Shown: positions 47,389-56,954, numbered from the stretch's first letter. The stretch: DNA of 64,000 nucleotides from Corynebacterium testudinoris (GCF_001021045.1 NZ_CP011545.1:2480001-2544000); one strand, 5' to 3'. Translations and numbers: made by a program. Notes: generated from the letters alone by a model not told the origin.

Positions 47389-47871
47389 GTGTCCACCATG
47401 CTCATCGCCTATGACGGTTCCGCCGAAGCCCGGCGCGCCATGGCCTACGCTGCCCGGCTGCTCGTGCCCACCGAAGTGGAAGTCATCACCGCGTGGGAGC
47501 CCATGCACCGCACGGCCGCGCGCACCATCGGGATGTCGGGGTTGCACCAGGCGGAATGGGTCCCGGGTGCGGAGGATGATGATCCGTCGTATTCCAAAGC
47601 CCGCGCAACGTGCCGCGAGGGCATGGAACTGGCCGAGTCGCTGGGGTTGACGGCGCGGGCCCACCTCGTGGAGGCCGAGACCGCGCTGTGGTGTGCGATT
47701 GTCGACGCCGCCCAGGAACTACGCCCTGACGTCATCGTCGCTGGCACGCGAGCAATGAGCGGGTGGCGCTCCCTGTGGCAGCCGTCGACCGCGGGCTCGG
47801 TGCTGCAGAACGCGGGCATCCCTGTGTTCATCGTCCCACCGGCCGATGAGCCGGAGGATTCTGGCGAATAG
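47389..47871 (+). CDS. Universal stress protein (UspA family)
   Basis: A 160-residue single-domain Usp: MLIAYDGSAEARRAMAYAARLL at the start, VIVAGTRAMSGWRSLW and GSVLQNAGIPVFIVPP at the end. The G-2x-G-9x-G-S/T ATP loop is only partly kept (GTRAMSGW ... TAGS). GTG 47389 has AAAGGA 9 bp ahead and is chosen over the longer frame. Role in stress survival is general to the family. Confidence 0.85.
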   Translation: MSTMLIAYDGSAEARRAMAYAARLLVPTEVEVITAWEPMHRTAARTIGMSGLHQAEWVPGAEDDDPSYSKARATCREGMELAESLGLTARAHLVEAETALWCAIVDAAQELRPDVIVAGTRAMSGWRSLWQPSTAGSVLQNAGIPVFIVPPADEPEDSGE

Positions 47872-47891
47872 TCCTGCTAGAATTCCGAGCC

Positions 47892-48089
47892 ATGGCCAAC
47901 TCTTCCGATTCCACTCGCCGCCGCGCGTTGAGCTCCGTGGTAGCCAGCGCAGTCGTCGGTGTGGCGTTGGGGATTATTTCCATCATCGGTATCGCCACCT
48001 TCTCCGGGCAGGACACCGTGCCCCAGGGCAACGCGGTCCCCGCCGAGGATGCCCTGCTGGGTGGCCCGGAGTACGGCACGCGCGGATAG
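47892..48089 (+). CDS. DUF2613 small membrane protein
   Basis: A 65-residue protein with a basic N-terminus (STRRRALSS), a single hydrophobic helix (VVASAVVGVALGIISIIGIATF) and a polar tail. Small DUF2613 proteins are found just before aftD in corynebacteria and mycobacteria. It may be a small subunit or assembly factor of the arabinosyltransferase, which is inference from conserved position only. Confidence 0.75.
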   Translation: MANSSDSTRRRALSSVVASAVVGVALGIISIIGIATFSGQDTVPQGNAVPAEDALLGGPEYGTRG

Positions 48090-48102
48090 CCCCACCTCCT
48101 TG

Positions 48103-51100
48103 ATGCTCCGGCGCCTGCCCGTCCAGCACCTGCTCGGCTGGCTGTTTCTCGCCCTGCTGGTGTGGACCCAATCGCCGGGGCACACCTCTGCGGATACGAA
48201 GCATGACCTGGCGGCCAACCCGGCGGGCTTTTTGGCGGGCGCGTTGCACGCTTGGACGGACACCTTCACCCTGGGCCAGTTGCAAAACCAGGCCTACGGC
48301 TACCTCTTCCCCCAGGGAGCTTTCTTCCTGCTCACGGACTCACTGCCGAGTTGGGTGGCGCAGCGAATGTGGTGGACGCTGGTGCTCGGCGTAGGTTTCA
48401 GTGGGTTTCTGTTGCTGGTGCAGCGCCTGCGCATCGGCAGCCCCGCCTTCCAGGTGCTGGCGGCGCTGTTATTCGCGCTGTCTCCCCGCTCGCTGAGCAC
48501 GCTGACGTCGATTTCTTCGGAGACCTGGCCGATCATGCTGGCTCCGTGGGTCATCGTGGCGGTCGTGGGCCGGCTCGGCTGGCGGGCCGTGGCGGCGGCC
48601 ACGATTCCCGTCGCCCTCATGGGGGCGGTCAACGCCACCGCCACCCTCGCGGCGTGCACCCCGGCGGGCCTGGTGTTGATCTGGCGGCTGCTGCGCCGCG
48701 ACCACCTCGCCGGACGTACCCTCTCCGGGTGGCTGGCCGGGTGCGTGCTGGTCAGCCTCTGGTGGATAGGACCACTGTTGGTCCTGGGCCGCTATTCCGC
48801 ACCGTTCACGGATTTCATCGAGTCCTCCTTCGTCACCACCCGCTGGCTCAATCTGGTGGAAATTCTTCGCGGCACCACGAGTTGGGCGCCCTTCGTTGAT
48901 ACCGAACGGATCGCTGGGACCACGCTCGTCTCCTCGCCCGTGTTCGTCCTCGCCACCGTTGCCGTTGCTGCCCTTGGCCTGTGGGGGTTAGCCCGGCGCG
49001 ATCTCCCGCTGCGACGTCTGTGGGTGGGCATGCTTTTCGTCGGCATCGCCATCCTCGGCGCCGCCCACGGGCCGCTGTCCGCACCGTGGTTGGCCTTCCT
49101 CGACGGCGCGGGCGCCCCTCTGCGTAACCTGCACAAGTTCGATCTCCTCGTGCGCATTCCCCTGCTGGTGGGAGTGGCCGGGTTGGGGGCTACGCTGCGG
49201 ATGCCTACTGTGCCCCCAGCGCAGACCGGGCGGCGGGCAGTTGCCGGCACCCTCGTCGTCCTCATCGCCGCAGTCTCGATAGCGCCCGCGTGGTCGGGCC
49301 GCCTGCTCCCCCGCGGGGCCTATGAGCATGTCCCGTCTTACTGGCAGGAGGCGGCGAACTACCTCAACACCCACACGGAGGGCACTCGAACTCTCATCAC
49401 CCCGCAGGCCTCCTTCGCCCGCCAGAGTTGGGGATGGACGCGCGACGAGCCCGCCCAGCCACTGCTCGAGGTTCCCTGGGCGGTGCGCGACGCCGTTCCG
49501 CTCATTAATCCCGAGGCGATCCGCGGGCTCGATGGGGTGATGGCGGTGCTGAACGAGGATCCCACCAGCGGCTACCAGTCGCTTCGTCGCCTGGGCATCG
49601 GCGCGGTGCTCATCCGCCATGACCTTAGTGGCTCGCCCGCCACCATTGATGCCAGCGCCCTCGCCGAGGCCACAGGCGGCACCCTCACTTCATTCGGCGC
49701 GGAGGAGCAGATCGAGGTGGTGCTTTTTGATCCCAACGCCGACCTCATGATCAGCGATGCTCCCATCCGGGTTGCCGGGGGAGGCGAATCTCTCGCCCTG
49801 CTCGATGCCCTCTCAGGTCCTGGGCCCCGCCAACTTGTCGACGCAGATGCCGAGGTGGTCACCGATACCCCGATGCTGGTGGTGCGCAACTACGGCACCC
49901 TGGACCGGGCGGTCAGCGCGCCGCTGGCCACCCGGGAGGAGGGGGCGGATGTGACCAACGCCGTCCCGGACTACCCCAGCGCTGGGCCGCTGACAAAGGT
50001 CGAGACCCGCGGCGGGGCGGTGACCGCCAGCAGTTCGGCGGCGGATGCCACGAGCTTTGGTGGGGCGGACGCGCGGCGTTCGCTGACGGCGGGCGTCGAT
50101 AAGCGCACCGACACCGCGTGGTGGCCGAGCCCCGGCGGGGCGAGGGGGCAGTGGCTGGAACTCACGCCGACGGAACCGGTGGACCATCCCCTGGTCAGCA
50201 TCACCGCTACCGATGACACGGTGGTCGAGGTCAACGGACTCACCGTGGAACTGGCCGCCAGCGAGCCCACCGAGGTGCAGCTGCAGGGAGCGGTGGACGC
50301 CGTGCGCGTGACCCTCACCGCCAGCCAGCCCGTCGGCCTTTCGGAAGTATCCATCGCGGGCCACGACATCTCGCGCGTGGTCACCGTGCCCGATACCTCC
50401 CCTGACGTCCGACAATTCCTTTTCCAGCGCCTCTTCGTCGACACCGGCGTGCTCATCCGCGACTTCACCGCACCCCGCCCGCTCACCATGCGCCTCGACG
50501 CCCCCAACCGCCGACCCGTGACCATCGACGGCGTCGACTACTCCCGCGGCGACCTCATCGAACTGCCCGCGGGCCCGCACCGCGTGGAAACGCGCGCCCA
50601 GTGGATCACCCTCACCGAAGATGGCTTCAACCCCTCCCCAGCCTGGTCGCTGACCGGGCGGGCACTCATGACCGACGACTCTGATCGCCTCCTCATCACC
50701 GGCCGCGCGGCCAACCCGGGTCTGCGCGCCCACCTCGGGGATGAGGAGCTGACACCCGTGCTTATCGACGCCGCCACCCAGGCCTTCCAGGTCCCCGCCG
50801 GCACGGCGGGGGTCGTCCACATCAGCTTCGCCGGCGAAGCCACCTACCGGTGGTCACTGTTCGGTGGGGCAATCATCGGCGTGCTGGCACTACTCACGGC
50901 CATCGGGATGGTGGCGCGCCGGGGCCAGTGGGAGTCCGATCCTGCGCTGTCTACGCCCAGCGGTTCGGGGCGCGGATTGTTCGTGCTCGCCGCGGTGAGC
51001 ATCGGGCTCGCCGTCGGCTGGCCGGGCCTATTAGCCGGTGCCCTGGCGTTGCTTATCAGGCGGGTGACGGTGTTCCCAGCCAGCGTCTTGGCAACAGTCC

Positions 51101-51237
51101 CGCTCCTTATCTCTGGTGCTTGGCTCGCCCGCGGACCGTGGCCCAGCGCCGACTACGCGGGAGACTCCCTCGTCGTCGCCCTCCTGTGTGCGGCCTGCCT
51201 GGCCAGCCTGTTGCCGGGCTCCTCAATGAAGACGTAG
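48103..51237 (+). CDS. aftD: Alpha-(1->3)-arabinofuranosyltransferase AftD
   Basis: A 1044-residue GT-C glycosyltransferase that branches cell-wall arabinan using decaprenyl-phosphoarabinose. The first 420 residues contain about ten membrane helices and the catalytic loop HTSADTKHDLAANP near 24 with the Asp typical of the family. A large periplasmic part follows, including a carbohydrate-binding region with TAWWPSPGGARGQWLEL, and three helices end the protein. It is shorter than mycobacterial AftD. ATG 48103 has a poor Shine-Dalgarno, so coupling to DUF2613 is likely. Its end overlaps the convergent acyltransferase gene by 85 bp. Confidence 0.88.
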   Translation: MLRRLPVQHLLGWLFLALLVWTQSPGHTSADTKHDLAANPAGFLAGALHAWTDTFTLGQLQNQAYGYLFPQGAFFLLTDSLPSWVAQRMWWTLVLGVGFSGFLLLVQRLRIGSPAFQVLAALLFALSPRSLSTLTSISSETWPIMLAPWVIVAVVGRLGWRAVAAATIPVALMGAVNATATLAACTPAGLVLIWRLLRRDHLAGRTLSGWLAGCVLVSLWWIGPLLVLGRYSAPFTDFIESSFVTTRWLNLVEILRGTTSWAPFVDTERIAGTTLVSSPVFVLATVAVAALGLWGLARRDLPLRRLWVGMLFVGIAILGAAHGPLSAPWLAFLDGAGAPLRNLHKFDLLVRIPLLVGVAGLGATLRMPTVPPAQTGRRAVAGTLVVLIAAVSIAPAWSGRLLPRGAYEHVPSYWQEAANYLNTHTEGTRTLITPQASFARQSWGWTRDEPAQPLLEVPWAVRDAVPLINPEAIRGLDGVMAVLNEDPTSGYQSLRRLGIGAVLIRHDLSGSPATIDASALAEATGGTLTSFGAEEQIEVVLFDPNADLMISDAPIRVAGGGESLALLDALSGPGPRQLVDADAEVVTDTPMLVVRNYGTLDRAVSAPLATREEGADVTNAVPDYPSAGPLTKVETRGGAVTASSSAADATSFGGADARRSLTAGVDKRTDTAWWPSPGGARGQWLELTPTEPVDHPLVSITATDDTVVEVNGLTVELAASEPTEVQLQGAVDAVRVTLTASQPVGLSEVSIAGHDISRVVTVPDTSPDVRQFLFQRLFVDTGVLIRDFTAPRPLTMRLDAPNRRPVTIDGVDYSRGDLIELPAGPHRVETRAQWITLTEDGFNPSPAWSLTGRALMTDDSDRLLITGRAANPGLRAHLGDEELTPVLIDAATQAFQVPAGTAGVVHISFAGEATYRWSLFGGAIIGVLALLTAIGMVARRGQWESDPALSTPSGSGRGLFVLAAVSIGLAVGWPGLLAGALALLIRRVTVFPASVLATVPLLISGAWLARGPWPSADYAGDSLVVALLCAACLASLLPGSSMKT

Positions 51238-52349
51238 CTGGCGGCCGCGACGGGGATGGTGAGGGCGAGCGTGACCGCCAACACCTGCACAGTTGCCCCG
51301 TGGAAGGGACTCACCCCGAGCAGTGGGAACGCCACGGACAGCATGGCCACGTGCCAGAGGAAGATGCCATAGGACCAGCGCCCCAATGCCTGCATCGGCG
51401 GGCTGCACAACCACCCTCGCTCGGATGGGGCCAGCGCCGCGGGGCCGACGATGGCGAACGCGAACACCCCTCCGGCCAGGACACGGAGAACGAACTCCGC
51501 GGGCTCGGGGTGAGTGAGCCCCACCGGCCCAAACCACGGTTGCCCGGCCACCCACGCGACAACGAGTGCGACGATCCACCAGGGCCACCGCACCCGCAAC
51601 AACCGCCCGGCCCACGCCGGTACTCGGCCCTCAACCTCGGCGGCAAGCATCCCGAGGGCGAACCACAGCACGAAACCGGGGGGCCAGATCTGCCGGTTCG
51701 GCAGGCCTTCTGCCGGGGTGGAGGAGACGAAGGGGAGGAAGGCCCAACCGAGACTGAGCACCGCCAGAGCGACAATGGCGAGGATGCGCGTCCTGCGGGA
51801 GAACCCGCCAATGAGCAGGGCCAAGAGGGGAAGGACGAGGTAGAACCCCACTTCGACGCTCAACGACCACAGGTGGGTGAGGCCCGGCGCGAGGGCATTC
51901 GGCACGTAGACCTGAGTGAGAGTGAGGTTGGCCAGGATCTGCGACCAGCTCATCCGGGAGGCCTCCGGAAGCAAGAGGATGACCGCCGCAACGCACAATA
52001 GGTAGCCGGGGAGGATCCGACCCGCCCGTTTCCACAGGTAGCGCCCGATGGCGGGGACGGTGCGGTCAGCGTAGTGGCGCCGCCACAGCAAGAATGCCGA
52101 GAGGAAGAAAAACACCGCGACGAAGAAGTCGAAGCGGGCGAGGAGCGAACCCACCACGGAGGTGGGGTCCACTCCGGTTTGAAAGGCAACGTGGGTGAGC
52201 ACAATTCCCACGGCCGCCACGGCTCGCAGGCCCTCGAGGGCCGGGAGATGGTTCCTTTTGTAGGATGGAGAAATATCTGGCTGTGTGAGCTGCAATCGAT
52301 TCGTTTGCCGCGGTAAGCTGTTCGGTGAACTGTCCGGCGAATGAACCAC
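51153..52349 (-). CDS. tmaT: Membrane acyltransferase (acyltransferase 3), probable TmaT
   Basis: A 398-residue membrane protein with about ten helices. LPALEGLRAVAAVGIVLTHVAFQ carries the catalytic His of the acyltransferase-3 (OafA) family, AVFFFLSAFLLWRR and FIEEPGNRLA near the end are also typical. In C. glutamicum an enzyme of this family in this locus, TmaT, acetylates trehalose monomycolates before export by CmpL1; position between aftD and the DUF3068 gene supports the same role. Start is GTG with GGGAGG ahead. The 3' end overlaps aftD by 85 bp on the opposite strand. Confidence 0.7.
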   Translation of the reverse strand: MVHSPDSSPNSLPRQTNRLQLTQPDISPSYKRNHLPALEGLRAVAAVGIVLTHVAFQTGVDPTSVVGSLLARFDFFVAVFFFLSAFLLWRRHYADRTVPAIGRYLWKRAGRILPGYLLCVAAVILLLPEASRMSWSQILANLTLTQVYVPNALAPGLTHLWSLSVEVGFYLVLPLLALLIGGFSRRTRILAIVALAVLSLGWAFLPFVSSTPAEGLPNRQIWPPGFVLWFALGMLAAEVEGRVPAWAGRLLRVRWPWWIVALVVAWVAGQPWFGPVGLTHPEPAEFVLRVLAGGVFAFAIVGPAALAPSERGWLCSPPMQALGRWSYGIFLWHVAMLSVAFPLLGVSPFHGATVQVLAVTLALTIPVAAASYVFIEEPGNRLARQAAHRRATTRESPA

Positions 52350-52408
52350 AGCCCCGCCACCTCCCGAGAATTTTCTCCAGTGCGGACGAGCTTAGTGGAA
52401 GGATGCCT

Positions 52409-53581
52409 GTGTCTCACCCAGCCCCAGCGCGAGGAGAGTCGCCTCTAGGTGGCCGCAGAGCCATCCTCATCATCTTCCTCATCTCCGGCCTGCTGTTTTT
52501 CGCCGGCTCCACCATTCCCCCGCTGGTGATTAACCTCATGCGACCATTGCCGGTGGGCCAGTCGCAGTCCTTTGCCACCAACCCTGGCCCGACACTGGGC
52601 TTGGACCCGACGGCGTGGCGGGATCAGACCATCCCGGCGGAGAATGCTGACCGGCCGGAGTGCCAGGGCGAGAGCATCCTCGAGGTGCCCTACTCCTGCC
52701 TGGTCATCGAGGGAACCTCCTTCTACCGGCAGGTCACAACGACGAGCGAGACGGATAAGCGCTCGGAAGTCAACGTCGATTCGGCGCTCACCATGTTCAT
52801 GTTCGATGCCCCCGTCGCGGAGATCCAAGACCATGTGCGCATCAACCGTTCGACGGCCTACCCCGTTCCCGAGCCGGTGAGCTCCATGCGGCTGGTCATC
52901 CCGGACGCCGATTCGGGTTTCGATGGTTCCGCGTTTACCCGCCAGGGCCTGCAGTATTTCTTCCCCTTCCCGGCTGAGCGTAAATCCTATGACTTCTTCG
53001 ATCGCCTCACTCAGGAGACGGAGCCGATTGATTATGTCGGGGAGTACGAGCACAACGGACTCAAGGCTTATGAGTTCACCCACACCGTCGAGCCGCGCCG
53101 CCTCACCCCCGGCATGTCCCAGACCTTTATCCCCGGCAGCAAGACCGGATCCACCTCCGTCGATCTGACGGGGCTCGCCGAGTGGTTTTACACCCCCGAG
53201 CAGCTCCAACGCTTTGGCCACAGCCCCACCGACCTCGTGTCCGTGACCTCGTATTTCACCATCACCCGCACGTTCTGGGTCCAGCCCGATACGGGCACGG
53301 TCATCGATTATTCCGAGCGCCCGCACATTTTCTTCGCCGAGGATGATGCGCAGGCGCGCATCTTCGGCACCGAACCCGCCACCGCTTACACTCTTTACTA
53401 TTCCGAGCTGCAGTGGGACGAAGCGACCACGTCGGCGCAGACGGCCCTCGCCGAGCAAGGCCTGCAGCGCCTGACATTGCTCCAGGGGTTCGCCTACTTG
53501 GCTAAGGCGGTGGCCTTCGTCCTCGCCGCGTGGGGAGTCGCGCTCGTCTTGCTGCGTCGCCGCGCTAAGGAGACACCCTGA
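52409..53581 (+). CDS. DUF3068 (PorA-family) membrane protein
   Basis: A 390-residue protein with a helix at each end (AILIIFLISGLLFFAGSTIPP and AYLAKAVAFVLAAWGVALVLL) and a large external domain with two Cys (RPECQGE, PYSCLV). This is the DUF3068 layout found in mycolate-containing bacteria; function unknown, but location suggests envelope lipid assembly. The GTG at 52409 has GGAAGG 6 bp upstream and gives a short basic N-terminus; the ATG at 52403 directly abuts that signal. The stop codon overlaps a probable CTG start of the next gene. Confidence 0.8.
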   Translation: MSHPAPARGESPLGGRRAILIIFLISGLLFFAGSTIPPLVINLMRPLPVGQSQSFATNPGPTLGLDPTAWRDQTIPAENADRPECQGESILEVPYSCLVIEGTSFYRQVTTTSETDKRSEVNVDSALTMFMFDAPVAEIQDHVRINRSTAYPVPEPVSSMRLVIPDADSGFDGSAFTRQGLQYFFPFPAERKSYDFFDRLTQETEPIDYVGEYEHNGLKAYEFTHTVEPRRLTPGMSQTFIPGSKTGSTSVDLTGLAEWFYTPEQLQRFGHSPTDLVSVTSYFTITRTFWVQPDTGTVIDYSERPHIFFAEDDAQARIFGTEPATAYTLYYSELQWDEATTSAQTALAEQGLQRLTLLQGFAYLAKAVAFVLAAWGVALVLLRRRAKETP

Positions 53582-55071
53582 CCACATCGCGCTTATCTAA
53601 GCTCCCGTGGCTCACCGCCGCCCTCCTCATCGCGGCGCTGCTGTGGCCACTGGTTCTTCCGGGCCAACTGGCCCTGCGCGACATGCTGGTCCTCGATTCC
53701 CCCGCCCTGTCCCCCGGGGCCTTGGGCATCGGAGATCTCCCGGCTCGCAACGTCCCCCAAGATGGCTTCCTCGCACTCGTCGGCCTCATCGCCCCCGCAT
53801 CCTGGATTGCCCGAGCGCTCATCGTCGCCGCCGCGATCGCCGGGGTCGTCGGGGCGCTGTGGCTGGCGCGGATGGCTGGGGCCGGGGTCCTCGGCCAATG
53901 CGCCGCGGTGACGATCGCGCTGTGGAATCCCTTCGTCGTGGAGCGGCTCCTCCAGGGCCACTGGTCACTGGTCCTCGCCGGGTGGTTGCTGCTGCTCATC
54001 GCCGCCGCTGGCCTGAGCGGGCGCCGCACACTCATGTGGCTAGCCATGTGGGCCGCCTCCCTCACCCCCACCGGGGCGATATTTGCTGTGGCCACGGGTC
54101 TAGCGGTGACCCGGGGGCGCGGGCGCTGGGTAACGGGAGTCGTCGGCGTCGTTGTGTCCCTCCCCTGGTTGGTTCCCGGTATCCTGCTGACTTCTAGTAG
54201 CTTCGGCTATTCCGTCGAGGCTTTCATCCCCCGCGCCGAGAAGTGGGTGGGCACGCTGGGTTCCCTCGTGGGGCTGGGCGGGATCTGGAACGCCAATGCG
54301 GTGCCCGCTTCCCGGGAGGTCGGCTTCGCCCTCGCCGGGGTTGCCCTGTTCGGCGTGCTGTTGCTCGGTGCCCGCCACGTTCCCACCCCGCTGCTCATCT
54401 TGGCCGGGCTGGGACTGGGTGGGGCGTGTGCGACGTGGCTGTTTCCCAGTGTCCTCAATTGGGCCGTGGTCACCTTCCCGGGCGCCGGGTTGCTGCGCGA
54501 TGGCAGCAAGCTCGTCGTCCTCGCCCTGCCCGCCTACGTGATGGCCGCGGCATCCCTGCGTTCCTGGGCCGCAGGCCTGGCCGTTGTGTTGGCCTTACTC
54601 CAGGTCCCCGACGCCCCGCTTGCCCTCAAACAACTCACCCCGACAACCGCGCCCCTGTATTCGGAGGAGCTAGTGAACCAGGCTGCTGGGCGTGACGTGT
54701 ACCTCGTCGACGAACCCGACATCGTGTTCCTGCCCGATGGTCGGCTGGCGCTCAATCCCCTCAACAAAGCACTGTCCACCGTGCAGTCTGGGGCACTGGT
54801 CGTCGATGGGGAGGTCGTGGATGCGCCCACGATGCGCTGGGTAGAAGCCGGGCAGGCCTGGGCCGACAACGACATCGACGGCCTGGCCTTCCTCGGCATC
54901 GGCCTCATCGTGGACGGGGACACCATTCACGAGACCGGCGAAGGTCCCTCCTCCACGTGGCCGGGTCTGATCATGCTCCTCGGCTGGCTGCTCATCCCCG
55001 TCGTTGTGCTGTGTGCTCAACGAGGAGCTCGTGGAAACGCGCGCCCGTCGTCGCCCACGAAAAATCGGTGA
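53578..55071 (+). CDS. Multi-pass membrane protein of the envelope locus, probable CTG start
   Basis: About 497 residues with some ten hydrophobic helices and an extracytoplasmic segment near 360-460. No known enzyme motif; the pattern (hydrophobic helices with LWNPFVVERLLQGHWSL and FPGAGLLRDGSK) resembles GT-C-like polyprenol-dependent proteins, weakly. The first usual start (ATG 53683) would delete a clear first helix, LPWLTAALLIAALLWPLVLP. Between the in-frame stop at 53566 and 53683 there is no ATG, GTG or TTG, but CTG at 53578 has AAGGAG 5 bp ahead and overlaps the previous stop as CTGA. Confidence 0.7.
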   Translation: MTTSRLSKLPWLTAALLIAALLWPLVLPGQLALRDMLVLDSPALSPGALGIGDLPARNVPQDGFLALVGLIAPASWIARALIVAAAIAGVVGALWLARMAGAGVLGQCAAVTIALWNPFVVERLLQGHWSLVLAGWLLLLIAAAGLSGRRTLMWLAMWAASLTPTGAIFAVATGLAVTRGRGRWVTGVVGVVVSLPWLVPGILLTSSSFGYSVEAFIPRAEKWVGTLGSLVGLGGIWNANAVPASREVGFALAGVALFGVLLLGARHVPTPLLILAGLGLGGACATWLFPSVLNWAVVTFPGAGLLRDGSKLVVLALPAYVMAAASLRSWAAGLAVVLALLQVPDAPLALKQLTPTTAPLYSEELVNQAAGRDVYLVDEPDIVFLPDGRLALNPLNKALSTVQSGALVVDGEVVDAPTMRWVEAGQAWADNDIDGLAFLGIGLIVDGDTIHETGEGPSSTWPGLIMLLGWLLIPVVVLCAQRGARGNARPSSPTKNR

Positions 55072-56113
55072 CCCACTGCCGCGCGGTGGTGCCCAGTGAG
55101 CGGCGCAGGGGGGCGTCGTCAAGCAACAGCGCCGTGAGGCGCGTGAGATCGGCCGGACTGTCGGCGAGCAGGCCAGTGATGTGATCCTGGATGGAATCGC
55201 GCAGGCCACCGGCGGTGCGATACCCCACCGTCGGCACGCCGTGCTGCGCCGCCTCAACGACGGCCAGGCCCCAGCCTTCCTTGCGCGAAGGCATGAGGTG
55301 GACGGCCGCGCGCGCAAGGAGGGCATGCTTGTAATCCTCGGTGACCTGGCCATGGAAAGTCACCTGCTCAGTGATACCGCGGGCGATGGCATACTCCCGT
55401 AATTCATCCTCCCACCAGCCGGAACCAATGACGTCGAGCACCAGCGTGCGACCCGGCGCGAGCGCGGCCAACGTATCCATCGCGTGCTCGATTTGCTTGT
55501 GCGGGACCAGCCGGGACAGCGTGACCAGATGGATCGCCCCATCCTCCGCCAGCTGCGGCACGTGCGCGGGCACGGGATCGATGCCATTTTCGATGATGCG
55601 AATATCATCGGCCCGCACGCCAAGGTCAACCAGATCATCCTTCGAGGCCTGGGACACCGTCACATAAGGCGCGCCGCGGTAGACGCGCGGGGCCACCTGC
55701 GACTCCAGCAACCAGCCAATACGCGCGATGATCGGCCCAGCGACGGGCCATTGCTCGCGGTGGCAATGGTGCGTGAGCAGGACCGTCGGCGCGCCGGAGA
55801 CGAGGCGAGCGAAGAAGGGGATGCCGTTTTGGGTATCCACGACGGCGTCGATCCCCGCGAGCGTCCCCACGCCCATCCGCCCAAGCAGCATCCCCGCCCA
55901 CGCCTTGGGATAGACCGAATATTTGCCGCCGCTGCGGGAAAACCGCACCCCATTGCGCTGCGAACGGCGGGGGGCATCCGTGTGCCCGGCGGTGCGATAG
56001 ACCACTTCATGGCCGTGGGCCGCCAGGTACTCGCCGACGCGTTCCAGGTAGCGTTCCGAGCCGCCACCCTGGGGGTGAGTCGAATCGCGCCAACACAACA
56101 GAAGGATCTTCAT
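54992..56113 (-). CDS. Glycosyltransferase family 4
   Basis: A 373-residue GT-B enzyme. N-terminal HPQGGGSERYLERVGEYLAAHGHEV binds the acceptor side; the donor side has LVTLSRLVPHKQIEHAMD and the EX7E motif in SRKEGWGLAVVEAAQHG. Retaining transfer of a sugar from an NDP-sugar or similar donor is expected; no membrane helix is seen. Its location in the mycolate/arabinan locus suggests a cell-envelope glycan or glycolipid. It overlaps the end of the convergent membrane-protein gene by 80 bp. Confidence 0.85.
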   Translation of the reverse strand: MKILLLCWRDSTHPQGGGSERYLERVGEYLAAHGHEVVYRTAGHTDAPRRSQRNGVRFSRSGGKYSVYPKAWAGMLLGRMGVGTLAGIDAVVDTQNGIPFFARLVSGAPTVLLTHHCHREQWPVAGPIIARIGWLLESQVAPRVYRGAPYVTVSQASKDDLVDLGVRADDIRIIENGIDPVPAHVPQLAEDGAIHLVTLSRLVPHKQIEHAMDTLAALAPGRTLVLDVIGSGWWEDELREYAIARGITEQVTFHGQVTEDYKHALLARAAVHLMPSRKEGWGLAVVEAAQHGVPTVGYRTAGGLRDSIQDHITGLLADSPADLTRLTALLLDDAPLRRSLGTTARQWVTDFSWATTGARFHELLVEHTAQRRG

Positions 56114-56155
56114 AGCGCCGCCAGCCTACCTGCCGCGCCATGGCACGATGGATTC

Positions 56156-56923
56156 GTGCCCGCCCACACTCGTCACCTCGCGACCCTTCGGCGCTCCTGG
56201 TCCCTGCTGCGAGCAATCCGCCACGAGCAGACCACGCCCGCCTTGTTTTATCGCCCGCTCGCCGAGGACACCGCCATGCTTATCGACGCCCTCCTGCGCG
56301 ATGTCACCGGCACCCCCCTGCACGGCAGGCGGGTCCTCGACGTCGGTGGCGGCCCCGGCTACTTCGCCGCCGCCTTTCAGGCCCGCGGCGCCTACTACGT
56401 TCCCGTTGAGCCCGATGTCGGCGAGATGGCTGCCGCCGGTATCGCCGTCCCCGGCGCCGTGCGTGGCGACGGCGCGCACCTCCCCTTCACCGAAGGTTCC
56501 TTCGACGTCGTCTACTCCTCCAACGTCGCCGAGCATGTCCCCGACCCCTGGGCCATGGGCGAGGACATGCTGCGCGTCACCGCCTCCGGAGGGTTGTGCG
56601 TGCTCAGCTACACCGTGTGGCTCGGTCCCTTCGGCGGGCATGAAACCGGCATGTGGGAGCACTACGTCGGTGGGGCGTTCGCCCGTGATCGCTACGCCCG
56701 CCGCCACGGCCACCCGCCCAAAAACAGCTTCGGCACCTCGCTTTTCGATGTCTCCTGCGCCGCGGGCCTGCGGTGGGCGCGCTCGCTGGAGCAACGAGGC
56801 GTAGCTCAGGTCGAGATCTGTTTCCCGCGCTACCACCCCTCGTGGGCCTGGTGGCTCGTGCGCGTTCCCGGGCTGCGCGAATTCCTAGTGTCCAACCTGG
56901 TCATTGTGGTGCGCAAAGCCTAA
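56156..56923 (+). CDS. mtrP: SAM-dependent methyltransferase, probable MtrP
   Basis: A 255-residue class I methyltransferase. SAM motif I VLDVGGGPGYFAAAF, the acidic residue in VPVEPD, motif DGAHLPFTEGSFDVVYSSNVAEHV and a hydrophobic C-terminus. In C. glutamicum a putative methyltransferase just before pck, named MtrP, is needed for normal transport of trehalose mycolates; this gene has the same position. The start is GTG at 56156, with no strong Shine-Dalgarno. Its stop codon lies within the stem of the following terminator. Confidence 0.75.
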   Translation: MPAHTRHLATLRRSWSLLRAIRHEQTTPALFYRPLAEDTAMLIDALLRDVTGTPLHGRRVLDVGGGPGYFAAAFQARGAYYVPVEPDVGEMAAAGIAVPGAVRGDGAHLPFTEGSFDVVYSSNVAEHVPDPWAMGEDMLRVTASGGLCVLSYTVWLGPFGGHETGMWEHYVGGAFARDRYARRHGHPPKNSFGTSLFDVSCAAGLRWARSLEQRGVAQVEICFPRYHPSWAWWLVRVPGLREFLVSNLVIVVRKA

Positions 56924-56954
56924 AGCCCACCGTCACTGAGGACGGTGGGCTTTA
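56921..56954. terminator. Bidirectional terminator between mtrP and pckG
   Basis: A perfect 14-bp stem, TAAAGCCCACCGTC / GACGGTGGGCTTTA, with loop ACTGAG (56935-56940). Terminal A/T runs work in both directions. It serves two convergent genes. Confidence 0.85.

Noticed and set aside
50850..52001. 383-codon plus-strand frame
   Set aside because: Antisense to the acyltransferase gene, highly charged with Pro/Gly/Arg bias and no family pattern.
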